Source: Marinifilum sp. D714
GTDB lineage: Bacteria; Bacteroidota; Bacteroidia; Bacteroidales; Marinifilaceae
Direction: 5' to 3'
DNA: 64,000 nt
Assembly: GCF_030851345.1 (NCBI RefSeq)
Contig: NZ_JALPNU010000002.1
Coordinates: forward strand, 310,001 to 374,000
How positions within the stretch are numbered: the stretch's first letter is position 1; every line of letters begins with the position of its first letter. The notes beneath the pieces were generated by a model. That model saw nothing but the letters and a program-made list of their open reading frames with translations. It made no database searches and was not told the origin of the DNA. Shown in pieces: positions 34,936 through 42,879 of this stretch. The translations under genes and the position numbers were made by a program.

Positions 34936-37284
34936 TTACTCGTATTTTAAACTTACAACAGGATTCTTTGTTGCAGATTTCCAGGATTGATATGCTACGG
35001 TTATGGTTGATATGAATAGCAGCAGTATAAACACGGCAATAAACAACCAGAATGGGAAATCAATTCTAAAAGGATAATTGTGGAACCACTCTTCCATAGC
35101 AAAATAAGTTATTGGCCAGGAAATTATCGAGGCAATTAGAATCCATTTGCTAAAATCTTTACTAAAAATAAGAATCAGTTGCTTTATTGAAGCACCCAGA
35201 ACCTTACGAACACCAATTTCTTTAGTTCGTTCCTCCGCATTAAATGAAGCCAAACCAAATAATCCAAGACAGGAAACAATGATTGCCAATATCGATGCGT
35301 ACAATAAAGTGCTAATTGTGGCTCTTTGACCTTCATACAAATTGTCGTAATGGTCATCAAGGAAATTGTAAATCAATGGAAATTCTGGATTGTATTTACT
35401 GCAGATTTTCTGAATTTCCTGAACTGCTTTTGTTGCATTTCCTTCAACGTAACGAACAAATAAGAATCTTGGATCGTCGCATAAACGAAGTAAAAAAGGT
35501 TGTAACTTGCGAGTGTTTGGCGTACAATGGTAATCCTTAACAACACCAATAATTCTTAAATCTTCGTTATTCCCTGTGTGAATCATTTTATCAATTACTG
35601 ATTCATCCGAAATCATTTTGGCAAATTTCTCATTGATGATTACACAACTCGAATCTGCAGCAGGATTATCAACATTAAATGGTCTTCCTGAGTGAAATTT
35701 TACTTTGAAAACATCAAAGAATTCTGCATCTACATAAGGATAAGTTATCAAAGGTTTGAATTCAGGATCTTTACCTTCCCAATCTTCACCCCATCCATTT
35801 GAAAAAACAGAGTATGGAATATGTGAGCTGTAGGATACATTCTCGACAAATGTATTTCTCATTAATTCACTTTTTATTGTCTCTATCTTTTTTTGCATCT
35901 GTTGATTAATATTAACCGAGATGACATTGTCCTTATTCAAGCCAATATCCATATTGGCAAGGTAATTGGTTTGTAATACAATCGTTAATGTGCAAATAAG
36001 TAAGGAAGAGGCTAATAAAAACTGCATTACAACCAAAATTCTTCTAAAGCGATTGCTTCCTTTTCCTCCTGAGAATGTACCTTTTAATACCATAATTGGA
36101 TTAAAGGAGGATAAATAAAAAGCAGGATAAGCTCCAGCTACTAGTCCTGTTACCAAGGTAACTCCTACAATAATCAACCAAAATTCCACTGATGAATAAT
36201 CAAGAATAAGGTGTCTGTTCATTAAAGAATTGAATTGTGGTAAGAAAAGGTGTGCCAGAATGATTGCGAAATTTGCCGATATGATTGTAATTAGTAATGA
36301 TTCCCCAATAAACTGCTTGATCAATTGTGGATAAGTAGCTCCAATTGCTTTCTTTAGACCAATTTCTTTGGCTCTTTTAGCTGCACGCGCAGTAGAAAGA
36401 TTCATAAAATTGAAACAAGCAATAATCAGGATAAAAATGGCAATCATAAAAAACATCTTAACCTGGGTAATTTTGGTTGGAGAACCATCAAGATAGTACA
36501 GGTGTCTTTTAAGCAATGGAAATAAGAAGGCATATTTTTCACTTTCCTTATCAACATGATCGATATAAAATTGATCTAATTTTTCGTTTAGTGCGCCAAT
36601 ATCCGTTCCTTCAGCAATTTTTGCATATCCAAAATAATTGTGCGAACCCCAATTTTCAGACCAAGGATTTGCCTTTCTCATCAATTCAAATGGCATTAAC
36701 AACTCAAACTTTATTGATGAATTACTAGGGATATCCTTAACAACTGCAGTAACTGTAAGCGGTTGTCTATTGTCAATGTTTACTGTTTTACCAATTGGGT
36801 TTTCATTCCCAAATATTCGTTTTGCTGATTTTTCAGTTAGAACCAAAGAATTAATATCATTCAAACAGGTTTCCATATTTCCTTGTAGTACAGGAAAATT
36901 GAAAATTTTGAAAAAATCGGGATCAGCACCTTTAATGCTTTCATATTGCTTTTTACCATTGTATTCAAGAAGTAAATTTTCGCCCCAAGCATTAAAATGT
37001 GTTGCATATTTTATTTCTGGGTATTTTTCTTTTAGGGCATCAATTAATGGGGTTGGTAAATTTGGCATTGCATTTCGTTTTCCATTCCAGGTCTGATAGT
37101 TTCCTACCTGGTACACGCGTTCAGCATCATTATGGAATGTGTCGTAATTCATTTCATGATCTACCCAAAGCAATAGCAATATGGTACATGCCATACCAAT
37201 AGCCAAACCTACGATGTTGATAAAACTGTATCCTTTATTTCGGATCAAATTTCGATATGCAATTTTAAGATTGTTAATAATCAT
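34936..37284 (-). CDS. ABC transporter permease, FtsX/MacB-like, duplicated architecture
   Basis: This 782-residue protein has an N-terminal helix (YSFINIVGLAIGMACTILLLLWV), a periplasmic MacB-type domain, and an FtsX block of three helices around residues 280-410 (RAKEIGLKKAIGATYPQLIKQF). A second periplasmic domain and a second FtsX block near the C-terminus follow (RTKEIGVRKVLGASIKQLILIF). This is the Bacteroidota full-length form, with two FtsX repeats in one chain. With its ATPase it forms a mechanotransmission-type exporter that acts on envelope or periplasmic substrates; the substrate is unknown. It starts 11 bases after the ATPase stop. Confidence 0.93.
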   Translation of the reverse strand: MIINNLKIAYRNLIRNKGYSFINIVGLAIGMACTILLLLWVDHEMNYDTFHNDAERVYQVGNYQTWNGKRNAMPNLPTPLIDALKEKYPEIKYATHFNAWGENLLLEYNGKKQYESIKGADPDFFKIFNFPVLQGNMETCLNDINSLVLTEKSAKRIFGNENPIGKTVNIDNRQPLTVTAVVKDIPSNSSIKFELLMPFELMRKANPWSENWGSHNYFGYAKIAEGTDIGALNEKLDQFYIDHVDKESEKYAFLFPLLKRHLYYLDGSPTKITQVKMFFMIAIFILIIACFNFMNLSTARAAKRAKEIGLKKAIGATYPQLIKQFIGESLLITIISANFAIILAHLFLPQFNSLMNRHLILDYSSVEFWLIIVGVTLVTGLVAGAYPAFYLSSFNPIMVLKGTFSGGKGSNRFRRILVVMQFLLASSLLICTLTIVLQTNYLANMDIGLNKDNVISVNINQQMQKKIETIKSELMRNTFVENVSYSSHIPYSVFSNGWGEDWEGKDPEFKPLITYPYVDAEFFDVFKVKFHSGRPFNVDNPAADSSCVIINEKFAKMISDESVIDKMIHTGNNEDLRIIGVVKDYHCTPNTRKLQPFLLRLCDDPRFLFVRYVEGNATKAVQEIQKICSKYNPEFPLIYNFLDDHYDNLYEGQRATISTLLYASILAIIVSCLGLFGLASFNAEERTKEIGVRKVLGASIKQLILIFSKDFSKWILIASIISWPITYFAMEEWFHNYPFRIDFPFWLFIAVFILLLFISTITVAYQSWKSATKNPVVSLKYE

Positions 37285-37295
37285 GCTTGATTGGT

Positions 37296-38006
37296 TTAAA
37301 GGATTTCAGTTTGAACTGCTTTATTAACTTGTTGTTTGTGATTTTCGCTAACAATATGGCCGTCGAATAGTTGAACGGTTCTGCTTGCTCTTTCAGCATC
37401 GCTACTCGAGTGAGTAACCATTACAATTGTGGTGCCTTCCTGATTTAATTCAGAAAGCAAGTCCATTACTTCTCTACCATTTGCTGAATCAAGATTTCCG
37501 GTTGGCTCATCGGCTAAAATTAGATTTGGATTCGAAACTACCGCTCTTGCAATTGCCACTCTTTGTTGTTGTCCACCCGATAATTGTTGTGGAAAATGTT
37601 TACTCCTATGATCAAGTTGTACCCGCTTTAGTACTTCTGCAACTTTTCTTTTTCGTTCCGATACTGGTACTTTTTGATATACCAAAGGCAATTCAACATT
37701 TTCATAAACACTAAGTTCATCAATCAAATTAAAACTTTGGAAAACAAAACCTATATTTGATTTTCTCAATTGAGTTCTTTGTTTTTCAGTATAATGTGCA
37801 ACTTCATTTTCTAGAAATCTAAAATTGCCTGTTGAAGGATTATCGAGCAAACCAATAATGTTTAGTAAGGTTGATTTTCCACAACCCGAAGGTCCCATAA
37901 TGGCAACAAATTCGCCTTTCTTTATGTGTAGATTAATATTTGATAAAGCTAAAGTTTCTACTTCTTCAGTTCTGAAAACTTTACTTAAATTGGATGTTTG
38001 TATCAT
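37296..38006 (-). CDS. ABC transporter ATP-binding protein (LolD/MacB type)
   Basis: This 236-residue ATPase has Walker A GPSGCGKST, the Q-loop in GFVFQSFNLIDELSVYENVELPL, the signature LSGGQQQRVAIARA, Walker B LILADEP with a following GNLDS, and the H-loop in VMVTHSS. The inserted FNLID...ENVELPL region is typical of the LolD/FtsE/MacB class that pairs with FtsX-type permeases. It is first in a two-gene operon. A sigma-54-type promoter lies 35-52 bases upstream of the ATG, and an NtrC-type regulator is divergent. Confidence 0.95.
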   Translation of the reverse strand: MIQTSNLSKVFRTEEVETLALSNINLHIKKGEFVAIMGPSGCGKSTLLNIIGLLDNPSTGNFRFLENEVAHYTEKQRTQLRKSNIGFVFQSFNLIDELSVYENVELPLVYQKVPVSERKRKVAEVLKRVQLDHRSKHFPQQLSGGQQQRVAIARAVVSNPNLILADEPTGNLDSANGREVMDLLSELNQEGTTIVMVTHSSSDAERASRTVQLFDGHIVSENHKQQVNKAVQTEIL

Positions 38007-38040
38007 GATTGTCTTTTTTTATTAAGTTCGATGTTCTTAA

Positions 38041-38058
38041 CGCTATACTTGTGCCAAA
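38041..38058 (-). promoter_or_regulatory. Sigma-54 (-24/-12) promoter for the ABC exporter operon
   Basis: On the minus strand the sequence reads TTTGGCACAAGTATAGCG, with invariant GG (38055-38054) and GC (38043-38042) ten bases apart, matching TGGCAC-N5-TTGC closely at the -24 box. Transcription would start near 38030, about 25 bases before the ATPase ATG. The neighbouring gene encodes a sigma-54 activator. Confidence 0.75.
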
Positions 38059-38141
38059 AATCGTAACTTAAAGAAAAAGAGAGTGTAAGATGCTTTATGG
38101 TGTTTGAGTTGAATTTAAACTGTTTCAAAATCATCCATTTG

Positions 38142-38160
38142 TTGTACCAAAATGGAACAA
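38142..38160. promoter_or_regulatory. Candidate upstream activating site for the NtrC-type regulator
   Basis: TTGTACC-AAAAT-GGAACAA is an inverted repeat with 7-base arms and one mismatch. It lies about 85-100 bases upstream of the -24 box, a normal enhancer distance, and 74 bases before the regulator's own start. One site could control both directions. Confidence 0.45.
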
Positions 38161-38233
38161 TGCTTTATCTGAATATAATGTTTTGTATTATTTTTATGCG
38201 TCATGAATGATACGAATATTATAATTATTCCTA

Positions 38234-39610
38234 ATGAAGAAATATGGTAAACTGTTAATAGTTGATGACAATAAAAGTGTATTAAGCTCATTAAAACTCT
38301 TTTTAAAGCATCATTTTGAATTGTTGGATACTTGTTCTAATCCCAACCAGATACCAGGTTTGGTTACAAAAGACAAGTATGATGTAGTGTTGTTGGATAT
38401 GAATTTTTCTGCCGGAGTGAATTCTGGGAATGAAGGATTGTACTGGCTGCGTGAAATCTTAAAGCTCGATACTTCATTGGTAGTAATCTTATTTACAGCA
38501 TATGGCGATGTTAATTTAGCAGTTAATGCCATGAAAGAAGGAGCAACAGATTTTATCTTAAAACCTTGGGATAATAAAAAATTGTTGGCAACACTTCAAA
38601 GTGGTGTTGAGTTACACAGAACTAGAGTGCAAGTAGAAAAATTAGAGCAACAAAAAAACTATCTGCAAAAAGATTTGAATCAACAGTTTGTAAATATTAT
38701 TGGAGAATCGGATGCCATTAAGGAGGTTTTAAGTACGGTTAAAAAAGTTGCTGCTACAGATGCAAATATTTTAATACTTGGTGAAAATGGAACTGGAAAA
38801 GAGTTAATCGCCAGAGAAATTCACCAATTGTCAAGCAGAAAAAAGAATATCTTCTTGGGTGTTGATTTAGGCGCTTTAAGCGATAATTTATTTGAAAGTG
38901 AATTGTTTGGACATGTTAAAGGATCGTTTACCGATGCGAAAGAGGATAGGATTGGAAGGTTTCAGGCAGCCAATAAGGGAACAATTTTCCTGGATGAAAT
39001 TGGAAATTTATCCATGCCAATGCAAGCCAAGCTTTTATCGATTTTGCAGAATAGAGTGGTTACACCAATTGGTTCAAATCAACAAGATGAAATAGATGTA
39101 AGACTAATATGTGCTACAAACGCAAATATTCAGAAATTGATATCGACAGATCGTTTTAGAGAAGATTTGTTATATAGAATCAATACCATCACTATTGAGT
39201 TACCGCCTTTGCGTGAAAGGGACAATGATGTATTGATAATTGGAGAGTATTTTTTGAAGCAATTTGCGCAAAAGTATGGGAAAAAGTTACCTGTAATTCA
39301 CCCGGAGGCTAAGGAAAAGCTTGTTAGCTACTCATGGCCTGGGAATATACGAGAATTGCGTCATTGTATGGAACGAGCCATTATTTTAACTGATTCTGAA
39401 GTTTTACAATCTAAAGATTTTCATTTGGAACAAAAGGATTCCCATGTTAGTTTTGGTTCAAAACCGATGAGTTTGGAAGAGGGAGAACGAGTTATTATCG
39501 AGAATTCATTAAAAAGAAATCGTGGTAATATTAGTCAAGTAGCGAAGGAGTTAAATGTTGGTCGCCAAACCCTATATCGCAAAATTGAGAAGTATAACAT
39601 TTTACACTAG
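38234..39610 (+). CDS. NtrC-family sigma-54-dependent response regulator
   Basis: This 458-residue protein has a receiver domain with Asp55 in DVVLLDMNFS. A sigma-54 AAA+ domain at about residues 145-375 carries Walker A GENGTGKE, the sigma-54 contact loop GSFTDA in place of GAFTGA, Walker B GTIFLDEIG, and the arginine-finger region RFREDLLYRIN. A Fis-type helix-turn-helix ends the chain (GNISQVAKELNVGRQTLYRKI). It activates sigma-54 promoters when phosphorylated. The likely target is the divergent ABC exporter. The kinase gene follows 4 bases after its stop. Confidence 0.95.
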   Translation: MKKYGKLLIVDDNKSVLSSLKLFLKHHFELLDTCSNPNQIPGLVTKDKYDVVLLDMNFSAGVNSGNEGLYWLREILKLDTSLVVILFTAYGDVNLAVNAMKEGATDFILKPWDNKKLLATLQSGVELHRTRVQVEKLEQQKNYLQKDLNQQFVNIIGESDAIKEVLSTVKKVAATDANILILGENGTGKELIAREIHQLSSRKKNIFLGVDLGALSDNLFESELFGHVKGSFTDAKEDRIGRFQAANKGTIFLDEIGNLSMPMQAKLLSILQNRVVTPIGSNQQDEIDVRLICATNANIQKLISTDRFREDLLYRINTITIELPPLRERDNDVLIIGEYFLKQFAQKYGKKLPVIHPEAKEKLVSYSWPGNIRELRHCMERAIILTDSEVLQSKDFHLEQKDSHVSFGSKPMSLEEGERVIIENSLKRNRGNISQVAKELNVGRQTLYRKIEKYNILH

Positions 39611-39614
39611 CCAA

Positions 39615-40958
39615 ATGATTTATCGTCGACTTTATATTGTTGTAATTGTAAGAGTATTAGGGATATTGGTAAGTAGTTTAGTGTTGGCATTTGTCTGGTA
39701 TGAATATCGTGATATTGTATTGTTGATTAATTTGCTAGCATTACTAATTGTGCAGGTTGTATTATTTATTCGGCGCTTGAATAAAGTTAATCGCGACTTG
39801 GAACATTTTTTTAGTACGGTTCGAAATAGCGATACAAGTGTGAAGTTTAGCTCGAATCGAACAAAGGAATATCAGAACTTATACAAACAATTTGATCTAA
39901 TCAATAAGGATATACTTGGGATAAAAATTAAGAATCAAAATCAAGATCAGTATTTTAAGGTTTTGGTAGAACATGTTGCCATAGGATTAATTTCTATCGA
40001 TTCCAATGGAAAAGTATTGCTTTTTAATAAGGCTGCACAAGATATTTTCAATAGAATTCATTTGTACAGACTTGAAGATTTGGATAGGATTCAAGAAGGA
40101 TTAAGCGATGTGATTCATGAAATTGAACCTGCGCAAAAAAGGCTAATTTCTCTTCATAGAAATAATGAATTGGTTCAACTTGCTATAAAAGCAAGCAAAT
40201 TAAAGTTGAGTAGACAAGAGATAAAACTGGTTTCCTTTCAGAATATTCAGCAGGAACTTGATGAAAAAGAATTGGATGCATGGCAGAAGCTGATAAGAGT
40301 TCTTACACACGAAATTATGAATTCGTTGAGTCCAATAAATTCATCAATTGGAACCATATCCGAGATTTTTAGAAATAGAAAACAAGAGGGCGGACAAATT
40401 AACCAAGAAGAAAGTGAAGATGTTGTAACGGGGCTCGAAATAATAGAGGAGAGAACTATTGGTATGGTTGATTTTGTGAGTCGTTTTCGGGATTTAACTC
40501 TTCTTCCATCACCTAAATTTAAACAGGTTAATTTAGTTGATCGTGTAAATCAAATACTCAAACTGTTGAAGGAGAATTTACAATTGGAGAACATTCAAGT
40601 AAATTTGGTTCATCCAAAGAATGGTGTTGAAGTTAATGCAGATCCTGCAATGCTCGATCAAATATTATTAAATCTCATCAACAACTCAATTCATGCATTA
40701 AGAGCTTGTGACAACAAACAAATTGAGATTCGGGTAAGTGAATCAAAAGAGCCAAGTATAGATATAGAAGATAATGGATGTGGTATATCTGAAGAAAATA
40801 GAGAAGAAATTTTCACGCCATTTTTTACAACCAAGGAGAATGGATCGGGTGTTGGTTTAAGTTTATCACGTCAATTAATGAAATTACATAAAGGATCATT
40901 AACCTTTACTTCTCAGCAAGGAAGTCCCACAATATTTAAGATTCAATTTAACTCATAA
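39615..40958 (+). CDS. NtrY-like membrane sensor histidine kinase
   Basis: I start at ATG 39615, 4 bases after the regulator stop; an earlier in-frame ATG at 39555 lies inside the regulator gene. The 447-residue protein has two N-terminal membrane helices with almost no periplasmic loop (LYIVVIVRVLGILVSSLVLAF and IVLLINLLALLIVQVVLFI). A PAS domain follows (VAIGLISIDSNGKVLLFNKAAQDIF), then HisKA with the phosphoaccepting His in RVLTHEIMNSLSPI, and HATPase with NLINNSIHAL and GSGVGLSLSRQLM. It probably senses an intramembrane or cytoplasmic signal and phosphorylates the NtrC-type partner. Confidence 0.93.
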   Translation: MIYRRLYIVVIVRVLGILVSSLVLAFVWYEYRDIVLLINLLALLIVQVVLFIRRLNKVNRDLEHFFSTVRNSDTSVKFSSNRTKEYQNLYKQFDLINKDILGIKIKNQNQDQYFKVLVEHVAIGLISIDSNGKVLLFNKAAQDIFNRIHLYRLEDLDRIQEGLSDVIHEIEPAQKRLISLHRNNELVQLAIKASKLKLSRQEIKLVSFQNIQQELDEKELDAWQKLIRVLTHEIMNSLSPINSSIGTISEIFRNRKQEGGQINQEESEDVVTGLEIIEERTIGMVDFVSRFRDLTLLPSPKFKQVNLVDRVNQILKLLKENLQLENIQVNLVHPKNGVEVNADPAMLDQILLNLINNSIHALRACDNKQIEIRVSESKEPSIDIEDNGCGISEENREEIFTPFFTTKENGSGVGLSLSRQLMKLHKGSLTFTSQQGSPTIFKIQFNS

Positions 40959-40984
40959 ATAGTGTTAAAAAATCTAAAAATAAA

Positions 40985-41013
40985 TTTGAAAATCAAAATA
41001 ACACCTATATTTG
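40985..41013 (+). promoter_or_regulatory. Candidate promoter for the TetR-type regulator
   Basis: TTTG (40985-40988) and TATATTTG (41006-41013) match the -33/-7 boxes with a 17-base spacer, slightly short. A half-site AGTTCA follows at 41032-41037 just before the ATG, suggesting autoregulation. Confidence 0.5.
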
Positions 41014-41040
41014 TACTGGGAATACCAAAAGAGTTCAATT

Positions 41041-41616
41041 ATGGCAAAAACAGATAAGATAGAAATTAAGGAGAGAGTGACAAATGTTGCCTATGAGATG
41101 ATAATGAAGTTTGGACTTCGTGGTTTAAATATGGTTGAACTGGCTAGGGAGTCTGGTTTGGCAAAAGCTACACTATACAAAATCATTGGAACTAAGGAGG
41201 ATTTAATCAGGCAAATTGCCTTTCGAATATTCGAAGTGAATTTTATTAAAATGCTTGAGCCTTTTAGATTAATTGATGATCCATCAAAGGCTACCCAAGA
41301 ATTTCTTGATAATTATTTTGATTATGCAATTCAGGCGCAGAAGATTTTAGTTCAACAGATTTATAGAGAATATCCTTTGATTGAAAAAGAGGTGGATCAG
41401 GAATTTAAAGTGGAGACAGAGTTTGTGATTCAACGTTATAAACAATGGCAGAGCGAAGGGCTAATAAGGCAAGATATTAATGTTGATTATTGTATTGATG
41501 CATTGCAACATTTAAATGAGTTTTATGTGGTAGAAAATTATTCGGAAGAAGAGACAATTGCAAGGCTTCGAGCATCATTTACATGTGTTTTAAGAGGCAT
41601 GGGTATCGAAATTTAG
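41041..41616 (+). CDS. TetR/AcrR family transcriptional regulator
   Basis: From ATG 41041 the protein has 191 residues. The N-terminal helix-turn-helix covers about residues 8-55 (IMKFGLRGLNMVELARESGLAKATLYKIIGTKEDLI), the canonical TetR DNA-binding domain; the rest is the helical ligand-binding and dimerisation domain. An in-frame start at 41011 would run through the promoter -7 box and is unlikely. It precedes the efflux genes in the same direction with a 183-base gap carrying two inverted repeats with TGAACT arms, so it very probably represses the efflux operon and releases on binding an exported compound. Confidence 0.92.
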   Translation: MAKTDKIEIKERVTNVAYEMIMKFGLRGLNMVELARESGLAKATLYKIIGTKEDLIRQIAFRIFEVNFIKMLEPFRLIDDPSKATQEFLDNYFDYAIQAQKILVQQIYREYPLIEKEVDQEFKVETEFVIQRYKQWQSEGLIRQDINVDYCIDALQHLNEFYVVENYSEEETIARLRASFTCVLRGMGIEI

Positions 41617-41685
41617 ATAAATTTAATTTATAGTTTAAGGAGTATTGTTTTATGCTTCTTATTTTTGTGATAAAAATGAACTAAG

Positions 41686-41702
41686 TGAACTTTAAAAGTT
41701 CA
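41686..41702. promoter_or_regulatory. Operator-like inverted repeat 1 before the efflux operon
   Basis: TGAACTT-TAA-AAGTTCA is a perfect 7-base inverted repeat with a 3-base spacer. It shares the TGAACT half-site with the second repeat and with the site before the TetR start. Confidence 0.55.
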
Positions 41703-41760
41703 AAAAAGTAATTTGAATGATGTTGGAGTAAAAATGCTCCATATATTTTTTGTATAAAAA

Positions 41761-41786
41761 TGAACTCTATGAACAATGTGAGTTCA
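41761..41786. promoter_or_regulatory. Operator-like inverted repeat 2 before the efflux operon
   Basis: TGAACTC (41761-41767) and GAGTTCA (41780-41786) form a perfect 7-base inverted repeat with a 12-base spacer. It ends 13 bases before the ATG of the membrane fusion gene. Confidence 0.55.
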
Positions 41787-41799
41787 AAAGGTGGTAAAA

Positions 41800-42879
41800 A
41801 TGAAAGTAATAAAAATTTCTAATGTCTTAATTCTGCTGTTTGTTATTTCGGCAGGTCTTTTTTCGTGTAAAGACAAAAAAGAGAGTAAGAAAGAGCTTAT
41901 TCAGCCTGTGAAGATTTACAAGGTGAATGCAAACGGAGATGAGCAGAATAAGAAAGTTTTTACGGGTTTTGTGAAGGAATCCAGAGAAGTACGATTGGCT
42001 TTTCAGGTACCGGGACCTTTGGTTAAATTGAATGTTGATCAAGGCCAATTTGTTAAAAAAGGAGAAGTTATTGCAGAACTTGATAAGAGAGATTTCATGG
42101 TAAAGCTGGAATCTGCCAATGCAAATTATGAAAATGCTAAGCTACAAGCAGAACGTTATGCTGCTTTGTATGAAAAAAAGAGCACTTCGAAAAGTGTTTA
42201 TGACCAGATGCAAGCAGCTTATAAGTTAGCTAAAGCACAAAAAGAGGCAGCAGAAAATGCTTTAAGAGATACTAAAATTTATGCCCCTTTTACAGGTTAC
42301 ATACAAGGAATGTTTGTGGAAAACTTTGAGAAAATAGGAGCAGGACAGCCTATTGTTTCAATTTTAGATTTAAATAATCTGGAAATTACAGTTGCCTTGA
42401 GTGAGAATGATTTCTTGATGCGTAACTCATTTGATTCCTTCACATGTAAGTTTGAAAACTTTAAGAATACTGATTTTGATTTGAGTTTAATTGACATTGA
42501 AAGAAAGCCTAATGGTGATAACTTCTTTAAAATGAGATTAAAACTTGATGTTAATAAAAAGCAAGTTGTTCCGGGAATGGTGGCTAGTGTGACAGTTTTT
42601 ATGAAAGCTGACGGAGAAGAAAACTATAAAGTTCCGGTAGAATCAGTATTTAGTGATAAAGGCAAATCTTACGTTTGGATTTTTGATAACACAAAAAAAT
42701 GTGTACAGCAAAGAGAAGTTAAAATGTTAGGTTTTGATTCTAATGGAATGGTGAATTTAAGCAGGGGAATTTCCAATGGCGAAATGATTGTTGCAGCAGG
42801 AGTTCATTCTTTACGCGAAGGTCAAAAAGTGAAAATATTGGTAAGGAAGTCTAATACCAATGTAGGAGGTCAATTATGA
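41800..42879 (+). CDS. RND efflux membrane fusion lipoprotein (HlyD family)
   Basis: I start at ATG 41800; GTG 41791 would add three residues. The 359-residue protein has a lipoprotein signal ending in LFSC. A biotinyl-lipoyl half follows (LVKLNVDQGQFVKKGEVIAELDKRDF), then an alpha-hairpin (NYENAKLQAERYAALYEKK), the second lipoyl half (DTKIYAPFTGYIQGMFVENFEKIGAGQPI) and beta-barrel domains. It links the inner-membrane pump to the outer-membrane channel in the periplasm. Its stop overlaps the RND gene start by 4 bases. Confidence 0.95.
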   Translation: MKVIKISNVLILLFVISAGLFSCKDKKESKKELIQPVKIYKVNANGDEQNKKVFTGFVKESREVRLAFQVPGPLVKLNVDQGQFVKKGEVIAELDKRDFMVKLESANANYENAKLQAERYAALYEKKSTSKSVYDQMQAAYKLAKAQKEAAENALRDTKIYAPFTGYIQGMFVENFEKIGAGQPIVSILDLNNLEITVALSENDFLMRNSFDSFTCKFENFKNTDFDLSLIDIERKPNGDNFFKMRLKLDVNKKQVVPGMVASVTVFMKADGEENYKVPVESVFSDKGKSYVWIFDNTKKCVQQREVKMLGFDSNGMVNLSRGISNGEMIVAAGVHSLREGQKVKILVRKSNTNVGGQL

